NCBI RefSeq assembly: GCF_003217475.1
Contig: NZ_QJSP01000007.1
Coordinates: forward strand, 1 to 64,000
Length of the DNA: 64,000 nucleotides
Direction of reading: 5' to 3'
Source of the DNA: Williamsia limnetica
GTDB taxonomy: Bacteria > Actinomycetota > Actinomycetes > Mycobacteriales > Mycobacteriaceae
Positions 8,418 to 17,285 of the stretch are shown here, piece after piece. A program made the position numbers and the translations under genes. Every line of letters starts with the position of its first letter. The first letter of the stretch is position 1. The notes below the pieces were generated by a model. It was not told the origin of the DNA and ran no database searches. It saw only the letters and a list, made by a program, of their open reading frames with translations.

Positions 8418-8882
8418 ATGGCTGCCCCACTGCTCGAAGCATCCACCGAGATCAAGGCCACCCCCGAGAAGGTCTGGGCAGTGGTCTCCGACCTCCAGCG
8501 GATGGGTGAGTGGAGCCCGCAATGCCGCAAGGTCATCGTCCGCGGCGGCGGACCGGTCACCCTCGGAACCAAGACCATCAACGTGAACAAGCGTGGCCTC
8601 CTGGTGTGGCCGACCACGGCCAAGGTGATTCGCTTCGAGGAAAACAAAGAGATCGCGTACCGGATCACGGAGAACGGCAGCATCTGGAGCTTCACCATCA
8701 CCCCGAGCGAAAACGGTGTGAAGCTGACCGAACGGCGTGAGGCACCCAACAACACGAAGAAGGTCTCACAGGTGCTGATCAACGTGGCGATGGGTGGCGA
8801 AAAGCCATTCGACGCCGAACTCGTGGACGGGATGAATCAGACGCTGGGCAAGATCAAGGCCGAGCTGGCCCAGACGCAGTGA
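8418..8882 (+). CDS. SRPBCC-family lipid-binding-like protein
   Basis: A 154-residue single-domain protein of the START/Bet v1-like (SRPBCC, polyketide cyclase/dehydrase) family. It opens with the typical ASTEIKATPEKVWAVVSD, then RMGEWSPQCRKV, and has alternating strands and a long C-terminal helix. Such proteins bind hydrophobic ligands in a deep pocket. It lies 40 bp after the acyl-CoA dehydrogenase pair in the same direction, so it probably acts on or carries the same lipid substrate. No catalytic role can be assigned. Confidence 0.85.
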   Translation: MAAPLLEASTEIKATPEKVWAVVSDLQRMGEWSPQCRKVIVRGGGPVTLGTKTINVNKRGLLVWPTTAKVIRFEENKEIAYRITENGSIWSFTITPSENGVKLTERREAPNNTKKVSQVLINVAMGGEKPFDAELVDGMNQTLGKIKAELAQTQ

Positions 8883-8892
8883 CCAGGCCCGA

Positions 8893-9699
8893 CTAGGCAG
8901 GTCTGCGCGTGGAGAGTTTCTCCAGCAGTTCGGGCAGGTCCGCGACCGAGTCGATGACATGGTCGGGTACCTGCCCGAACTCGTCTCTGTGCAGCGCGTC
9001 GAGCTGTTCCGGCACGAACTTGCCCGTCCTCACCAGGACGCCGGTCATCGCGGTCTTCTGAGCCCCGAGCACGTCGCTGTACATGTCGTCGCCGACCATG
9101 ACCACGCCGGACGGATCCCCCACATCGAGCATCTCGACCGCCGACCGGAAACCCAGCGGCGAGGGCTTCCCGATCGCCGGGATCTTGATGCCCGTCGCCT
9201 TCTGCAGACCCTCCAGGTAGACGCCGGTATCGATCTTCGGGCCGCCCGTTGTCGCCCAGGTCAGCGAACGGTGCATCGAGATGGCCGGGACCCCCTCCAG
9301 CATCCACGCGAGGGCGCGCGAGAGGACCTCGTGTGTGAACGACGGCCCCGCGCCACCGAAGACGACGACCTCGGGGTCGTCGTCGACCAGGTCCACGCCG
9401 TCCATGTCCTCGGTCACCGGCCCCTCGTTGAGGACCACGACCCGTTTGCCCGCATGGCGCGACCGAAGATATTCGGCGGTCAGGACCGCTGCGGTGAGGA
9501 TTTCGTCTGCTCGCACCGTGAACCCGACATCGGTGAGGGTGTCTGCTATCTGACCCCGAGAACGCGACGTCGTGTTGGTGAGGAACATCCGCGGCAGACC
9601 GGAGTCGGCGATGGCTTCGAGGGCCTCGACGGCACCGGGCAGCGGCTTCCACGAGGTGACGATCACCCCGTCGATGTCGAGTAGCAACCCTTCAGCCAT
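8893..9699 (-). CDS. HAD-superfamily (class IIA, NagD-like) phosphatase
   Basis: A 268-residue HAD hydrolase. The nucleophile motif LLLDIDGV is at residues 5-12, motif II is FLTNTTSRS near residue 39, and the C-terminal motif is VVMVGDDMYSDVLGA with the Mg2+-binding aspartates. The C2-type cap between them places it with NagD/pyridoxal-phosphate-phosphatase-like enzymes. It converges with the SRPBCC gene, 10 bp between stops. The substrate is unknown; small phosphorylated metabolites are usual for the family. Confidence 0.88.
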   Translation of the reverse strand: MAEGLLLDIDGVIVTSWKPLPGAVEALEAIADSGLPRMFLTNTTSRSRGQIADTLTDVGFTVRADEILTAAVLTAEYLRSRHAGKRVVVLNEGPVTEDMDGVDLVDDDPEVVVFGGAGPSFTHEVLSRALAWMLEGVPAISMHRSLTWATTGGPKIDTGVYLEGLQKATGIKIPAIGKPSPLGFRSAVEMLDVGDPSGVVMVGDDMYSDVLGAQKTAMTGVLVRTGKFVPEQLDALHRDEFGQVPDHVIDSVADLPELLEKLSTRRPA

Positions 9700-9836
9700 A
9701 CCTGAGAAACCTAGTCCTGCCGCGGCGTCGTTGCACGATGGGCCGCCGGGCTCAAAGCGCCGGGCGCCCGGCGCGGGGCCCGAAACACCTCACGCGAAGC
9801 TGGTCGTCGCAGAGTCACTGCGGCATGCTGGGGACC

Positions 9837-11186
9837 ATGGCCGACCAGCTCTCGACCCTGTCCAAGCGCGTCAACGGTTTGATGTCCCGCGCGCACTCAG
9901 ATCTCGCGGATCTGGTTGCCCTGCCATCGGTGCACGACGACCCGGACAAACGCGATGACTGCCGGGCCAGCGCGGCGTGGGTCCGCGGCGCCTTCTCCGA
10001 CGCCGGCATCGACTCCCTGGTGATGGACACCTCCGACGGCAGCCAGACCATTCTCGGCTACCAGCCCGGCCCGCCCGGCTCGCCCACCGTGTTGTTGTAC
10101 TCGCACCACGACGTCCAGCCGGCCGGTCCGGATGAACTATGGGAGACCACGCCCTTCGCCCTCACCGAACGCGACGGACGGTGGTACGGCCGCGGCGCCG
10201 CGGACTGCAAGGGCAACGTGGTGGCCCTGCTGACCGCGCTCCGAGCACTGTCCACGTTGCCACCCATCGGGATCCGGGTGGTGATCGAAGGGTCGGAAGA
10301 GGCAGGCGGCGAAGGCCTCGACCGGCTGGCCCGCTCGCGTCCGGAACTCTTCGACGCGGACATGATCCTCATCTGCGACACCGGCAACGTCGCCCCCGGT
10401 GTACCCACCCTCACCACCAGCCTGCGCGGGATGGCCGCGGTACGGGTGTCGGTGCAGACCCTTGGCTCCGAGGTGCATTCGGGTCAGTTCGGCGGTGCCG
10501 CGCCGGACGCCCTCGCCGCGCTCATCGCCGGGTTGGCGACCTTGCGCGACGCCGACGGCAACACCACCGTCGACGGTCTGCGGAGTGATCAGGCCTGGCC
10601 GGGAGCGCCGTACGAATCGCGCGAGTTCCGCGCGGACTCGACCACGCTGGACGGCGTCGATCTGCTGGGCTCGGGCACACCCGCCGAGATGGTGTGGGCC
10701 CGCCCTGCGGTGACGGTGATCGGTCTCGACGCTCCACCTACCTCCGACGCCCCTGCCGCCATCAACCCTCGCGCAGCGGCTCTGCTGAACCTGCGGGTGC
10801 CGCCCGGGACAGACCCGAAGGCCGGCGCCGCTGCCCTCGAAGCCCACCTGCACCGGCACATCCCGTGGCACGCGCGGGTGGACGTCGAGGTGCTGGCCAC
10901 CGGCGCACCGTTCTCGGCCACCACCGACGGCCCCGGTTACACCGCCCTGACCACCGCCATGGGCAAGGCATACGGTTCGCAGGTGGTGTTCTCGGGACAG
11001 GGCGGCTCCATCCCCCTGTGCACCGTCCTGTCCGAGATCTCCCCACGCGCCGAGATCGCGTTGCTCGGCGTCGAAGAACCGAACTGCCGGATCCACGCGC
11101 CCAACGAGAGTGTCGATCCCGGCGAGATCTCCAAGACCGCGCTGTCCCTGGCGCTGTTCCTGTCGACCTACCAAGTGAAGGCCTGA
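9837..11186 (+). CDS. M20-family metallopeptidase (dipeptidase-like)
   Basis: A zinc peptidase of about 449 residues. The metal-binding motifs are visible: YSHHDVQPA (first His/Asp), GRGAADCKGN, then IEGSEEAGGEG, with a C-terminal region containing GQGGSIPLC and the final His in RIHAPNESVD. The lid/dimerisation domain interrupts the catalytic domain in the middle. The start is ATG 9837; the frame is open upstream, but residues before this lack family similarity. Its stop overlaps the moeA start (TGATG). The M. tuberculosis neighbour of this locus also carries M20-type peptidases elsewhere, so the substrate is open. Confidence 0.9.
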   Translation: MADQLSTLSKRVNGLMSRAHSDLADLVALPSVHDDPDKRDDCRASAAWVRGAFSDAGIDSLVMDTSDGSQTILGYQPGPPGSPTVLLYSHHDVQPAGPDELWETTPFALTERDGRWYGRGAADCKGNVVALLTALRALSTLPPIGIRVVIEGSEEAGGEGLDRLARSRPELFDADMILICDTGNVAPGVPTLTTSLRGMAAVRVSVQTLGSEVHSGQFGGAAPDALAALIAGLATLRDADGNTTVDGLRSDQAWPGAPYESREFRADSTTLDGVDLLGSGTPAEMVWARPAVTVIGLDAPPTSDAPAAINPRAAALLNLRVPPGTDPKAGAAALEAHLHRHIPWHARVDVEVLATGAPFSATTDGPGYTALTTAMGKAYGSQVVFSGQGGSIPLCTVLSEISPRAEIALLGVEEPNCRIHAPNESVDPGEISKTALSLALFLSTYQVKA

Positions 11187-12412
11187 TGCGCAGCGTTCCC
11201 GAACACCAGGAGCACGTGAACGCACTGTTCGCGTCGCCCCGAACCGTCACCCTGCCCGCGAACGAGGCCTTGGGGCGGGTGCTCGCCGAGGACATCACCG
11301 CGACCGTGGCCCTGCCCGGCTTCGACAACTCCGCGATGGACGGTTACGCCGTGCAGGCCGCAGACATCGCCGCCGCGACCGACGACGAGCCGGTGATCCT
11401 GCCGGTGGTCGAAGACATCCCGGCCGGTCGCACCGATCACCTCACCCTGTCGGCGGGTACCGCGCACCGGATCATGACCGGCGCTCCCCTGCCTGCCGGG
11501 GCCGACGCGGTGATCCAGGTGGAAAAGACCGACGGCGGGGTCGACGAGGTGCGCATCTACTCCGCAGTGAGCAAGGGTGCCGCGATCCGATCTGCAGGCT
11601 CCGACATCGCCCCGGGCCGGATCGCCCTGACCGCCGGCCGGGTGCTGCACGCTCCGCAGTTGGGACTGCTGGCAGCGCTGGGTCTGGCGCACGTCCAGGT
11701 TTTCGCACCGCTACGGGTTCTGGTGCTCTCGACCGGTAGCGAGCTCGTCCCCGCCGGCACCCCGCTCGACCACGGTCAGATCTATGAATCCAACGGCGCG
11801 ATGCTGACCGCCGCAGCCGCCGAGGCGGGAGCAGTCGCAGAGCAGGTGCACTTCGTTCCCGACAGCGTCGACGAGTTCCGGGCCAGGCTCGACGACTACG
11901 TCGATCGCGAGCAGGGCGCAGACCTCATCATCACCTCCGGCGGGGTCAGTGCCGGCGCCTACGAGGTCGTCAAAGACGCACTCACCGGCCACGGTGTCGA
12001 GTTCACGAAAGTCGCGATGCAACCGGGTATGCCGCAAGGGTGCGGGCACTACACGAGCGCGGCGGGTACCGCGGTTCCCATCATCACGTTGCCCGGCAAT
12101 CCGGTCAGCGCCCAGGTGTCGTTCGAGGTCTTCGTCCGGCCTCCACTGCGCGCCGCGATGGGCTTGCCCCGCAGGCGCCGGACGGCGCACGCCCGGGTCA
12201 CCGAATCCTTCACCTCGCCTCCGGGTAAACGGCAGTTCCGGCGCGGAGAGCTCGAGATCGTCGGCGGTGAGCCGACCGTCGCACCGATCGGCCCGCCAGG
12301 TTCTCACCACCTGGCGTTCATGGCGTCGGCCAATGCGCTGCTCGACATCGCCGCCGACGTCGAGCGTGTCGAGGCCGGGAGCATCATCGAGGCCCTGCTG
12401 CTCGAGGACTGA
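11186..12412 (+). CDS. moeA: Molybdopterin molybdenumtransferase MoeA
   Basis: A 408-residue MoeA that inserts molybdate into adenylylated molybdopterin to give the molybdenum cofactor. The hallmark N-terminal motif LPGFDNSAMDGYAV is near residue 44, with GAPLPAGADAVI following. The MogA-like domain has LSTGSELVPAG and TSGGVSAGAYEVVKDAL, then LPGNPVSAQVSFEVFVRP, and a small C-terminal beta domain completes it. The gene is coupled to the peptidase through TGATG. Together with psd, pssA and the AAA ATPase downstream it mirrors the order of M. tuberculosis moeA2-psd-pssA-Rv0435c (from memory). Confidence 0.94.
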   Translation: MRSVPEHQEHVNALFASPRTVTLPANEALGRVLAEDITATVALPGFDNSAMDGYAVQAADIAAATDDEPVILPVVEDIPAGRTDHLTLSAGTAHRIMTGAPLPAGADAVIQVEKTDGGVDEVRIYSAVSKGAAIRSAGSDIAPGRIALTAGRVLHAPQLGLLAALGLAHVQVFAPLRVLVLSTGSELVPAGTPLDHGQIYESNGAMLTAAAAEAGAVAEQVHFVPDSVDEFRARLDDYVDREQGADLIITSGGVSAGAYEVVKDALTGHGVEFTKVAMQPGMPQGCGHYTSAAGTAVPIITLPGNPVSAQVSFEVFVRPPLRAAMGLPRRRRTAHARVTESFTSPPGKRQFRRGELEIVGGEPTVAPIGPPGSHHLAFMASANALLDIAADVERVEAGSIIEALLLED

Positions 12413-12483
12413 ACCGGCACCCACCACATTCGTCCCCACACGCGTCCGGCGAGGGAAATATGCCCTCCGTTGCAGCTCACGGT

Positions 12484-12525
12484 GCCGAATTAGGACAAGA
12501 CGCGGCCGAATTCGGACAAGACGTG
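12484..12525 (+). repeat. 21-bp tandem duplication upstream of psd
   Basis: The unit starting GCCGAATTAGGACAAGACG at 12484-12504 is repeated at 12505-12525 with two substitutions. It lies in the 158-bp gap between moeA and psd, about 45 bp before the psd start. It may be a local promoter-region duplication or a regulatory direct repeat. Confidence 0.7.
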
Positions 12526-12570
12526 ATCGCAACGGTCGAATCGAACGCACCGCCTGCGACAATGGGAACC

Positions 12571-13284
12571 ATGGCCAGACGCCCCAAGCCGACCGAATCA
12601 GAGCCGACGACCCGCCTGGCACACTTTGCCGACCTGGTCCGAGAGACCGTACCGCCGCTGCACCGCGGCGGGATCCCCTTTGTCGCCGTACCGGCGGCCG
12701 TGGCCGTCATCGGCCGCAGGCACGGGTGGATCCGTACCCCCGCGACCGTCGCGACACTTGCGACAGCGGCGTTCTTCCGGCATCCCCACCGGGTGCCGCC
12801 GAACGCCCCAGGGGTGGTGGTGGCCCCTGCCGACGGACAGGTCGCCCTGGTCGATCACGCCGCGCCACCGGCCGAACTCGGTCTACCCGCCACGCCCCGA
12901 CCACGGGTGTCGATCTTCTTGTCGATCTTCGACGTCCACGTCCAGCGCGTTCCCGCAGCGGGGAAGGTCGAGGCCGTCGAGTACCGGCCCGGCACCTTCG
13001 TGAGCGCCGACCTGCCCGAGGCCAGCGAAGCCAACGAACGCAACGCGATGCTGATCCGCACCGACGACGGCGCCGAGATCGCCGTCGTCCAGATCGCCGG
13101 TCTCATCGCTCGCCGGATCGTCTGCGACGCCCGCCCGGGTGACGCGGTCACCCTCGGCGACACCTACGGACTGATCCGCTTCGGCTCCCGCGTCGACGTC
13201 TACTTCCCCGAGGGCACCACACCCCTCGTCGCCGTCGGGCAGCGGGCCGTCGGCGCCGAAACCGTGCTGGCTCGCCTGGCATGA
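12571..13284 (+). CDS. psd: Phosphatidylserine decarboxylase proenzyme
   Basis: Pyruvoyl-dependent decarboxylase of 237 residues that makes phosphatidylethanolamine. The short (PSD-A) form is recognised by FFRHPHRVPP, VVAPADGQVALV, LSIFDVHVQRVPAAG and the self-cleavage site RFGS at residues 203-206, where Ser206 becomes the pyruvoyl group. The chosen ATG follows GGGAACC; an in-frame ATG lies 9 bp upstream at 12562. The stop overlaps the pssA start by 4 bp (ATGA). It acts at the membrane on the product of the next gene. Confidence 0.94.
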   Translation: MARRPKPTESEPTTRLAHFADLVRETVPPLHRGGIPFVAVPAAVAVIGRRHGWIRTPATVATLATAAFFRHPHRVPPNAPGVVVAPADGQVALVDHAAPPAELGLPATPRPRVSIFLSIFDVHVQRVPAAGKVEAVEYRPGTFVSADLPEASEANERNAMLIRTDDGAEIAVVQIAGLIARRIVCDARPGDAVTLGDTYGLIRFGSRVDVYFPEGTTPLVAVGQRAVGAETVLARLA

Positions 13285-14222
13285 AAGAGCCCGTCCGCAA
13301 AGAACCGGTCCGCCGCACCACCTACCGGGTACCGCAGGCGCCGAGGCGCCGCTCCAGACCCAGTCGCTCCGGCACGCTGAACACCGGCAAGCTGCTCGTC
13401 CCGTCCGCGCTGACCGTGCTCGCCATCTGTGCCGGACTGTCGGCAGCGAAGTTCGCGCTCGACGGCCGGGTGCATCTGTGCGTCGCCATGATCGCGGCCG
13501 CAGCCCTGCTCGACGGTCTCGATGGCCGGGTGGCCCGTCTGCTCGGCGCCACCACCAAAATCGGTGCCGAACTCGACTCACTCGCCGATGCGATCAACTT
13601 CGGCGTCGCACCGGCCCTGACGCTGTACGTCCTGCTGCTCCAAGGCAACGACGTCGGCTGGTTGCTGTCGCTGATCTACTGCTGTGCAATCGTTTTGCGA
13701 CTGGCGCGGTTCAACACACTGATCGACGACGACGATTCACCCCAGTACACCAAGGACTTCTTCGTCGGCGTGCCCGCGCCTGCGGCGGCCCTCATCGCCA
13801 TACTGCCAATCGGCCTCGAGCAGCAGTTCGGAGAAGGCTGGTGGACCTCCGACGCATTCGTCGGCGGCTGGATGACGTTCACGGCGCTACTCGCGGTCAG
13901 CCGCCTGCCGACCGCGTCCCTGAAGTCCTACGCGGTGCCACCCAATGCCCTGGTGCTGGTGCTGATCGGGGTCGCACTCTTCGCCGCAGCCCTGTTGACC
14001 TACCCATACGCGCTGATGTGCGTGGCCATCGGTGCCTACCTGATCCACATACCGTTCGCCTGGCGCACCAAACGCTGGGTGGCGAGCAGGCCGGAGACCT
14101 GGGACTTCCATCCCCGGGAGCGGCGCGCCGAGCGCCGGGCGATCCGTCAGGTCCGTCGCGGTCGTCCGACCAAGTCGTCGGCACGTCTGGGCCTACGTCG
14201 CCCTGGTGGGCCACACCGGTAG
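13281..14222 (+). CDS. pssA: CDP-diacylglycerol-serine O-phosphatidyltransferase
   Basis: Integral membrane enzyme of 313 residues that makes phosphatidylserine from CDP-diacylglycerol and serine. The CDP-alcohol phosphotransferase signature is complete: D81-G82, A85-R86, G95, D99 and D103 in DGRVARLLGATTKIGAELD and the following LAD. Six or more hydrophobic segments follow, then a strongly basic cytoplasmic tail (RRAERRAIRQVRRGRPTK). Psd and PssA form the whole two-step PE pathway, encoded by overlapping genes. Confidence 0.95.
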   Translation: MKEPVRKEPVRRTTYRVPQAPRRRSRPSRSGTLNTGKLLVPSALTVLAICAGLSAAKFALDGRVHLCVAMIAAAALLDGLDGRVARLLGATTKIGAELDSLADAINFGVAPALTLYVLLLQGNDVGWLLSLIYCCAIVLRLARFNTLIDDDDSPQYTKDFFVGVPAPAAALIAILPIGLEQQFGEGWWTSDAFVGGWMTFTALLAVSRLPTASLKSYAVPPNALVLVLIGVALFAAALLTYPYALMCVAIGAYLIHIPFAWRTKRWVASRPETWDFHPRERRAERRAIRQVRRGRPTKSSARLGLRRPGGPHR

Positions 14223-14251
14223 TTCGCCGGTGTGCAGGTAGTTTTGCTGAG

Positions 14252-16477
14252 GTGACCGCCGCATCGCCGCAACTGACGCTGACCGCACGACTCAACCTCT
14301 CCGCGGCCGAGGCCCGTCGCGGAATCGTCCGGGTGCATCCGGAGGTCTTGGCGGCACTGGCCCTGCGCGAGTGGGACGGTGTCGCCGTCATCGGATCCCG
14401 CACCACAGCGGCGGTGATCGCCGCCACCAGCGACTCGGCGCCCACCGGGATCGCTCTGCTCGACGAGCTGACCCTGTCGAACGCGGGGCTCAAAGCCGAT
14501 GCTCCCGTGGTTCTTTCGCCCGCGGTCGTGCACGGGGCCACCCGCGTGGTGGTCCGGGGGTCAGCACTGACCTCCGAGTCCGTCGACGAACCGACCCTGC
14601 GCCGCGCACTGCTCGGCAAGGTCGTCTCCGTCGCCGACGTGGTCTCCCTGCTCCCCCGCGACCTCGGACCCGACTTCGCGACGTCCGGCGCCACACGCAC
14701 CCTGGCTCGCTCGGTCGGCATCACCTGGACGAACGAACTGCTGACCGTGGTCGGCGCGGAACCCGCGGGTCCGGTGAGCGTGCAGCCGAACACCGCAGTG
14801 CTCTGGGCCGACAAGAACGGCGCGCTGCCCGCGCCCTCCACCGCCGACCAACCCGCCTCTGCGCCCGCCGCCACTGCCACCACGGTGGCGCCCCCGCCAC
14901 CTCCACCAGCACGGACGGTCGATGAACTCGTGGGCGTCGACACCCAGGTCGACAAACTCACCGAATGGCTCGGACTCGCCCTCGACAACCCCGAACTGCT
15001 CACCACCCTCGGCGCGCAGGCCCGCCTCGGAGTCGTGCTCACAGGTCCGCCGGGCGTCGGCAAGGCCACTGTGGCCAGGGCGGTGTGCGCGGGTCGCGAA
15101 CTCATCTACCTCGACGGTCCGGTCACCGGCGCCGTCGAGTCGTCGGCCCGGCTCGCTGCCGTGAAAGCCGCGGCAGCGCAATTGGTCTCGCGCCCGACAG
15201 AAAACGGCGCAGTACTGCTCATCAGCGACGTCGAGGCCTTGCTACCCGCTGAGGCCGATCCCGTCTCGGCGCTCATCCTCGATGCCCTGCGGGTGGCGAT
15301 CACCGCGCCCCGGGTGGCGTTGATCTGCACCAGCTCCGCCCCGGAGAATCTCGACCCGCGACTACGCGATCCGGACCTCTGCGATCGCGAGCTGTCGATC
15401 GGGCTGCCCGACAACAAGATCCGCCGTGGACTACTGTCCGCACTGCTCGACAAGGTCCCGACCGAGACCCTCGACCTGGCCGAGATAGCCTCGAGGACGC
15501 CGGGCTTCGTCGCCGCCGACCTCGCCGCCCTGACCCGCGAAGCCGCGTTGAGAGCGGCCGCCCGCAGCGCCAGAGACGGCGAACCGCCCAAGCTCATCGG
15601 ATCCGATCTGACCGGGGCACTGGAGGTGATCCGGCCGGTCTCCCGTTCGGCGTCGCCGGAGGTGGCCGTCGGCAGCCTGACCCTCGAAGACGTCGGCGAC
15701 ATGGTGGAGACGAAGCAGGCACTCACCGAGGCCGTCCTCTGGCCGCTGCGGCATCCCGACACCTTCACCCGCCTCGGCGTCGACCCGCCGCGTGGGGTGC
15801 TGCTCTACGGACCCCCGGGCTGCGGCAAGACGTTCGTGGTCCGTGCCCTCGCGGCGTCCGGACAGCTCAGTGTGCACAGCGTCAAGGGTGCCGAGCTGAT
15901 GGACAAATGGGTCGGGTCGTCGGAGAAAGCGGTACGCGACCTGTTCGACCGTGCGCGCGAATCGGCCCCGTCCCTGATCTTCCTCGACGAGATCGACGCC
16001 CTGGCGCCGCGCCGCGGCCAGTCGTCGGACTCCGGCGTCGGTGACCGCGTGGTGGCCGCCCTGCTCACCGAACTCGACGGGGTCGAACCGCTGCGCGATG
16101 TGGTGGTGTTGGGAGCGACCAACCGGCCAGACCTCATCGATCCGGCGTTGCTGCGGCCGGGCAGGCTGGAACGTCTCGTGTTCGTCCCGCCGCCCGACGC
16201 CGCGGCCAGAGGAGACATCTTGCGCACGTCGAGCAAGTCGGTCCCCCTGGCCGAGGGCATCAGTCTCGACGAGCTCGCCCTCACCCTCGACGGCTATTCC
16301 GCCGCCGATTGCGCGGCGCTACTGCGTGAGGCCGCGCTCGCGGCCATGCGCCGCAACATCGACGCCGCCACCGTCACGGCCGACGACGTCGCCGCGGCGC
16401 GTGACAAGGTCCGTCCGTCGCTGGATCCGGAGCAGGTGGAGAACCTCCGCCAGTACGCGGACAAGCGCGGCAGCTGA
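14252..16477 (+). CDS. CDC48/VCP-like tandem AAA+ ATPase
   Basis: A 741-residue protein with a double-psi-barrel-like N domain (about 1-200), a Pro/Ala linker, and two AAA modules. D1 (about 230-430) has Walker A GPPGVGKAT but a degraded Walker B, LLISDVEAL, without Asp-Glu. D2 (about 480-740) is intact: GPPGCGKT, LIFLDEIDALAPRRG, DRVVAALLTELDGVE and ATNRPDLIDPALLRPGRLE with arginine fingers. ATP turnover should therefore rest mostly on D2. The GTG start at 14252 fits the first family-like residue, but the upstream frame is open. It corresponds in position to mycobacterial Rv0435c; its client proteins are unknown. Confidence 0.9.
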   Translation: MTAASPQLTLTARLNLSAAEARRGIVRVHPEVLAALALREWDGVAVIGSRTTAAVIAATSDSAPTGIALLDELTLSNAGLKADAPVVLSPAVVHGATRVVVRGSALTSESVDEPTLRRALLGKVVSVADVVSLLPRDLGPDFATSGATRTLARSVGITWTNELLTVVGAEPAGPVSVQPNTAVLWADKNGALPAPSTADQPASAPAATATTVAPPPPPPARTVDELVGVDTQVDKLTEWLGLALDNPELLTTLGAQARLGVVLTGPPGVGKATVARAVCAGRELIYLDGPVTGAVESSARLAAVKAAAAQLVSRPTENGAVLLISDVEALLPAEADPVSALILDALRVAITAPRVALICTSSAPENLDPRLRDPDLCDRELSIGLPDNKIRRGLLSALLDKVPTETLDLAEIASRTPGFVAADLAALTREAALRAAARSARDGEPPKLIGSDLTGALEVIRPVSRSASPEVAVGSLTLEDVGDMVETKQALTEAVLWPLRHPDTFTRLGVDPPRGVLLYGPPGCGKTFVVRALAASGQLSVHSVKGAELMDKWVGSSEKAVRDLFDRARESAPSLIFLDEIDALAPRRGQSSDSGVGDRVVAALLTELDGVEPLRDVVVLGATNRPDLIDPALLRPGRLERLVFVPPPDAAARGDILRTSSKSVPLAEGISLDELALTLDGYSAADCAALLREAALAAMRRNIDAATVTADDVAAARDKVRPSLDPEQVENLRQYADKRGS

Positions 16478-16488
16478 CCCTCGCGGCA

Positions 16489-16556
16489 CAGACCCAGCCG
16501 TTGCAGGCACACCCAGGTGCTGCAGCAACTGGGTCTGCCTGAACGACCTGGGTCTG
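16489..16556. terminator. Bidirectional hairpin between the ATPase gene and the lipoprotein gene
   Basis: CAGACCCAG at 16489-16497 pairs exactly with CTGGGTCTG at 16529-16537, and a second copy of CTGGGTCTG lies at 16548-16556. A smaller stem around GTTGCAG/CTGCAGCAAC nests inside. The genes on both sides converge here, so it probably terminates both transcripts. Confidence 0.55.
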
Positions 16557-16570
16557 CTGTCGGGGACAGG

Positions 16571-16993
16571 TCAGCGGACAGACACCAGGTACGTGATGGA
16601 GTTCGGTCCGACCGCCGATCCGGCAGTGGTGCCGATCACGACGGTGTAGATCTTCCCGTCCTTGTCGGCGGAGTAGCCCTTCACCGTCTGCCCACCCTCT
16701 TCGCGCGCGAACTCCTCGGTGAAGCCACCGTCGGTGAGCCGGGTGGAGGCGTTGTCGAACGGGTTGCCCGCATCGGCGGCACCCGCCACCGTGAGGTTCC
16801 AGCCCTCCTGGGCGGTTCCCCCGGCCGCGAGCACCGAGCCCTCGATCAGCGGGACCTGCTCGGGGAAATCACCGGGCAGCGCCACCGACCCGGAATCGTT
16901 CGACGCCGGCTTCTCATCGTCGCTGCCACACGCACCCACGAACAACATCGCACCCGCGAACAAGAGGATCGCGAAGACCTGCAGCCGATTCAT
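16571..16993 (-). CDS. Small secreted lipoprotein, function unknown
   Basis: A 140-residue protein with a clear lipoprotein signal (MNRLQVFAILLFAGAM, lipobox VGAC at about 19-22), a short acidic linker and one small domain. That domain has alternating strands: PGDFPEQVPLIEGSVLAAGG, VAGAADAGNP and GYSADKDGKIYTVVIGT. It is similar in style to conserved actinobacterial lipoproteins of unknown role. It faces the CDC48-like gene and is divergent from the Mrp operon across a 292-bp gap. I do not recognise a family with known function. Confidence 0.75.
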   Translation of the reverse strand: MNRLQVFAILLFAGAMLFVGACGSDDEKPASNDSGSVALPGDFPEQVPLIEGSVLAAGGTAQEGWNLTVAGAADAGNPFDNASTRLTDGGFTEEFAREEGGQTVKGYSADKDGKIYTVVIGTTAGSAVGPNSITYLVSVR

Positions 16994-17285
16994 GAGGACA
17001 GCCTAAGTGGTGGCCTCGACGTCCGCGCGGAACACCTGCCGGTTGCTGCAGTTGACCTGGTGCGGAGGGCTCCGCCGACAGCGTTCGACCCGCCGTCGGC
17101 CACTTGTGCGGCCAGGGCCGTCCTCACCCGAATACGGCACCTAGCAGCGCTAACGGTAGACTGGACACCTGGAGAGTGAGGCGAAACCACTCAGTGCGAC
17201 TTCTCGCGGCCAATGGTCGGTGCGTAGTTCGCCGCCACCTCTCTCCGCGCCCGACACCCCGCCCACCTGATCGACGGAGTGCCAC

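Noticed and set aside
10137-11225. A 362-codon minus-strand frame opposite the M20 peptidase
   Set aside because: It mirrors the codon bias of the peptidase gene and has no recognisable domain. The plus-strand peptidase has all metal-binding motifs.
13478-14251. Upstream extension of the CDC48-like ATPase frame through pssA
   Set aside because: The 258 extra residues are an out-of-frame reading of pssA and have no AAA-family similarity. A GTG at 14252 gives the normal start.
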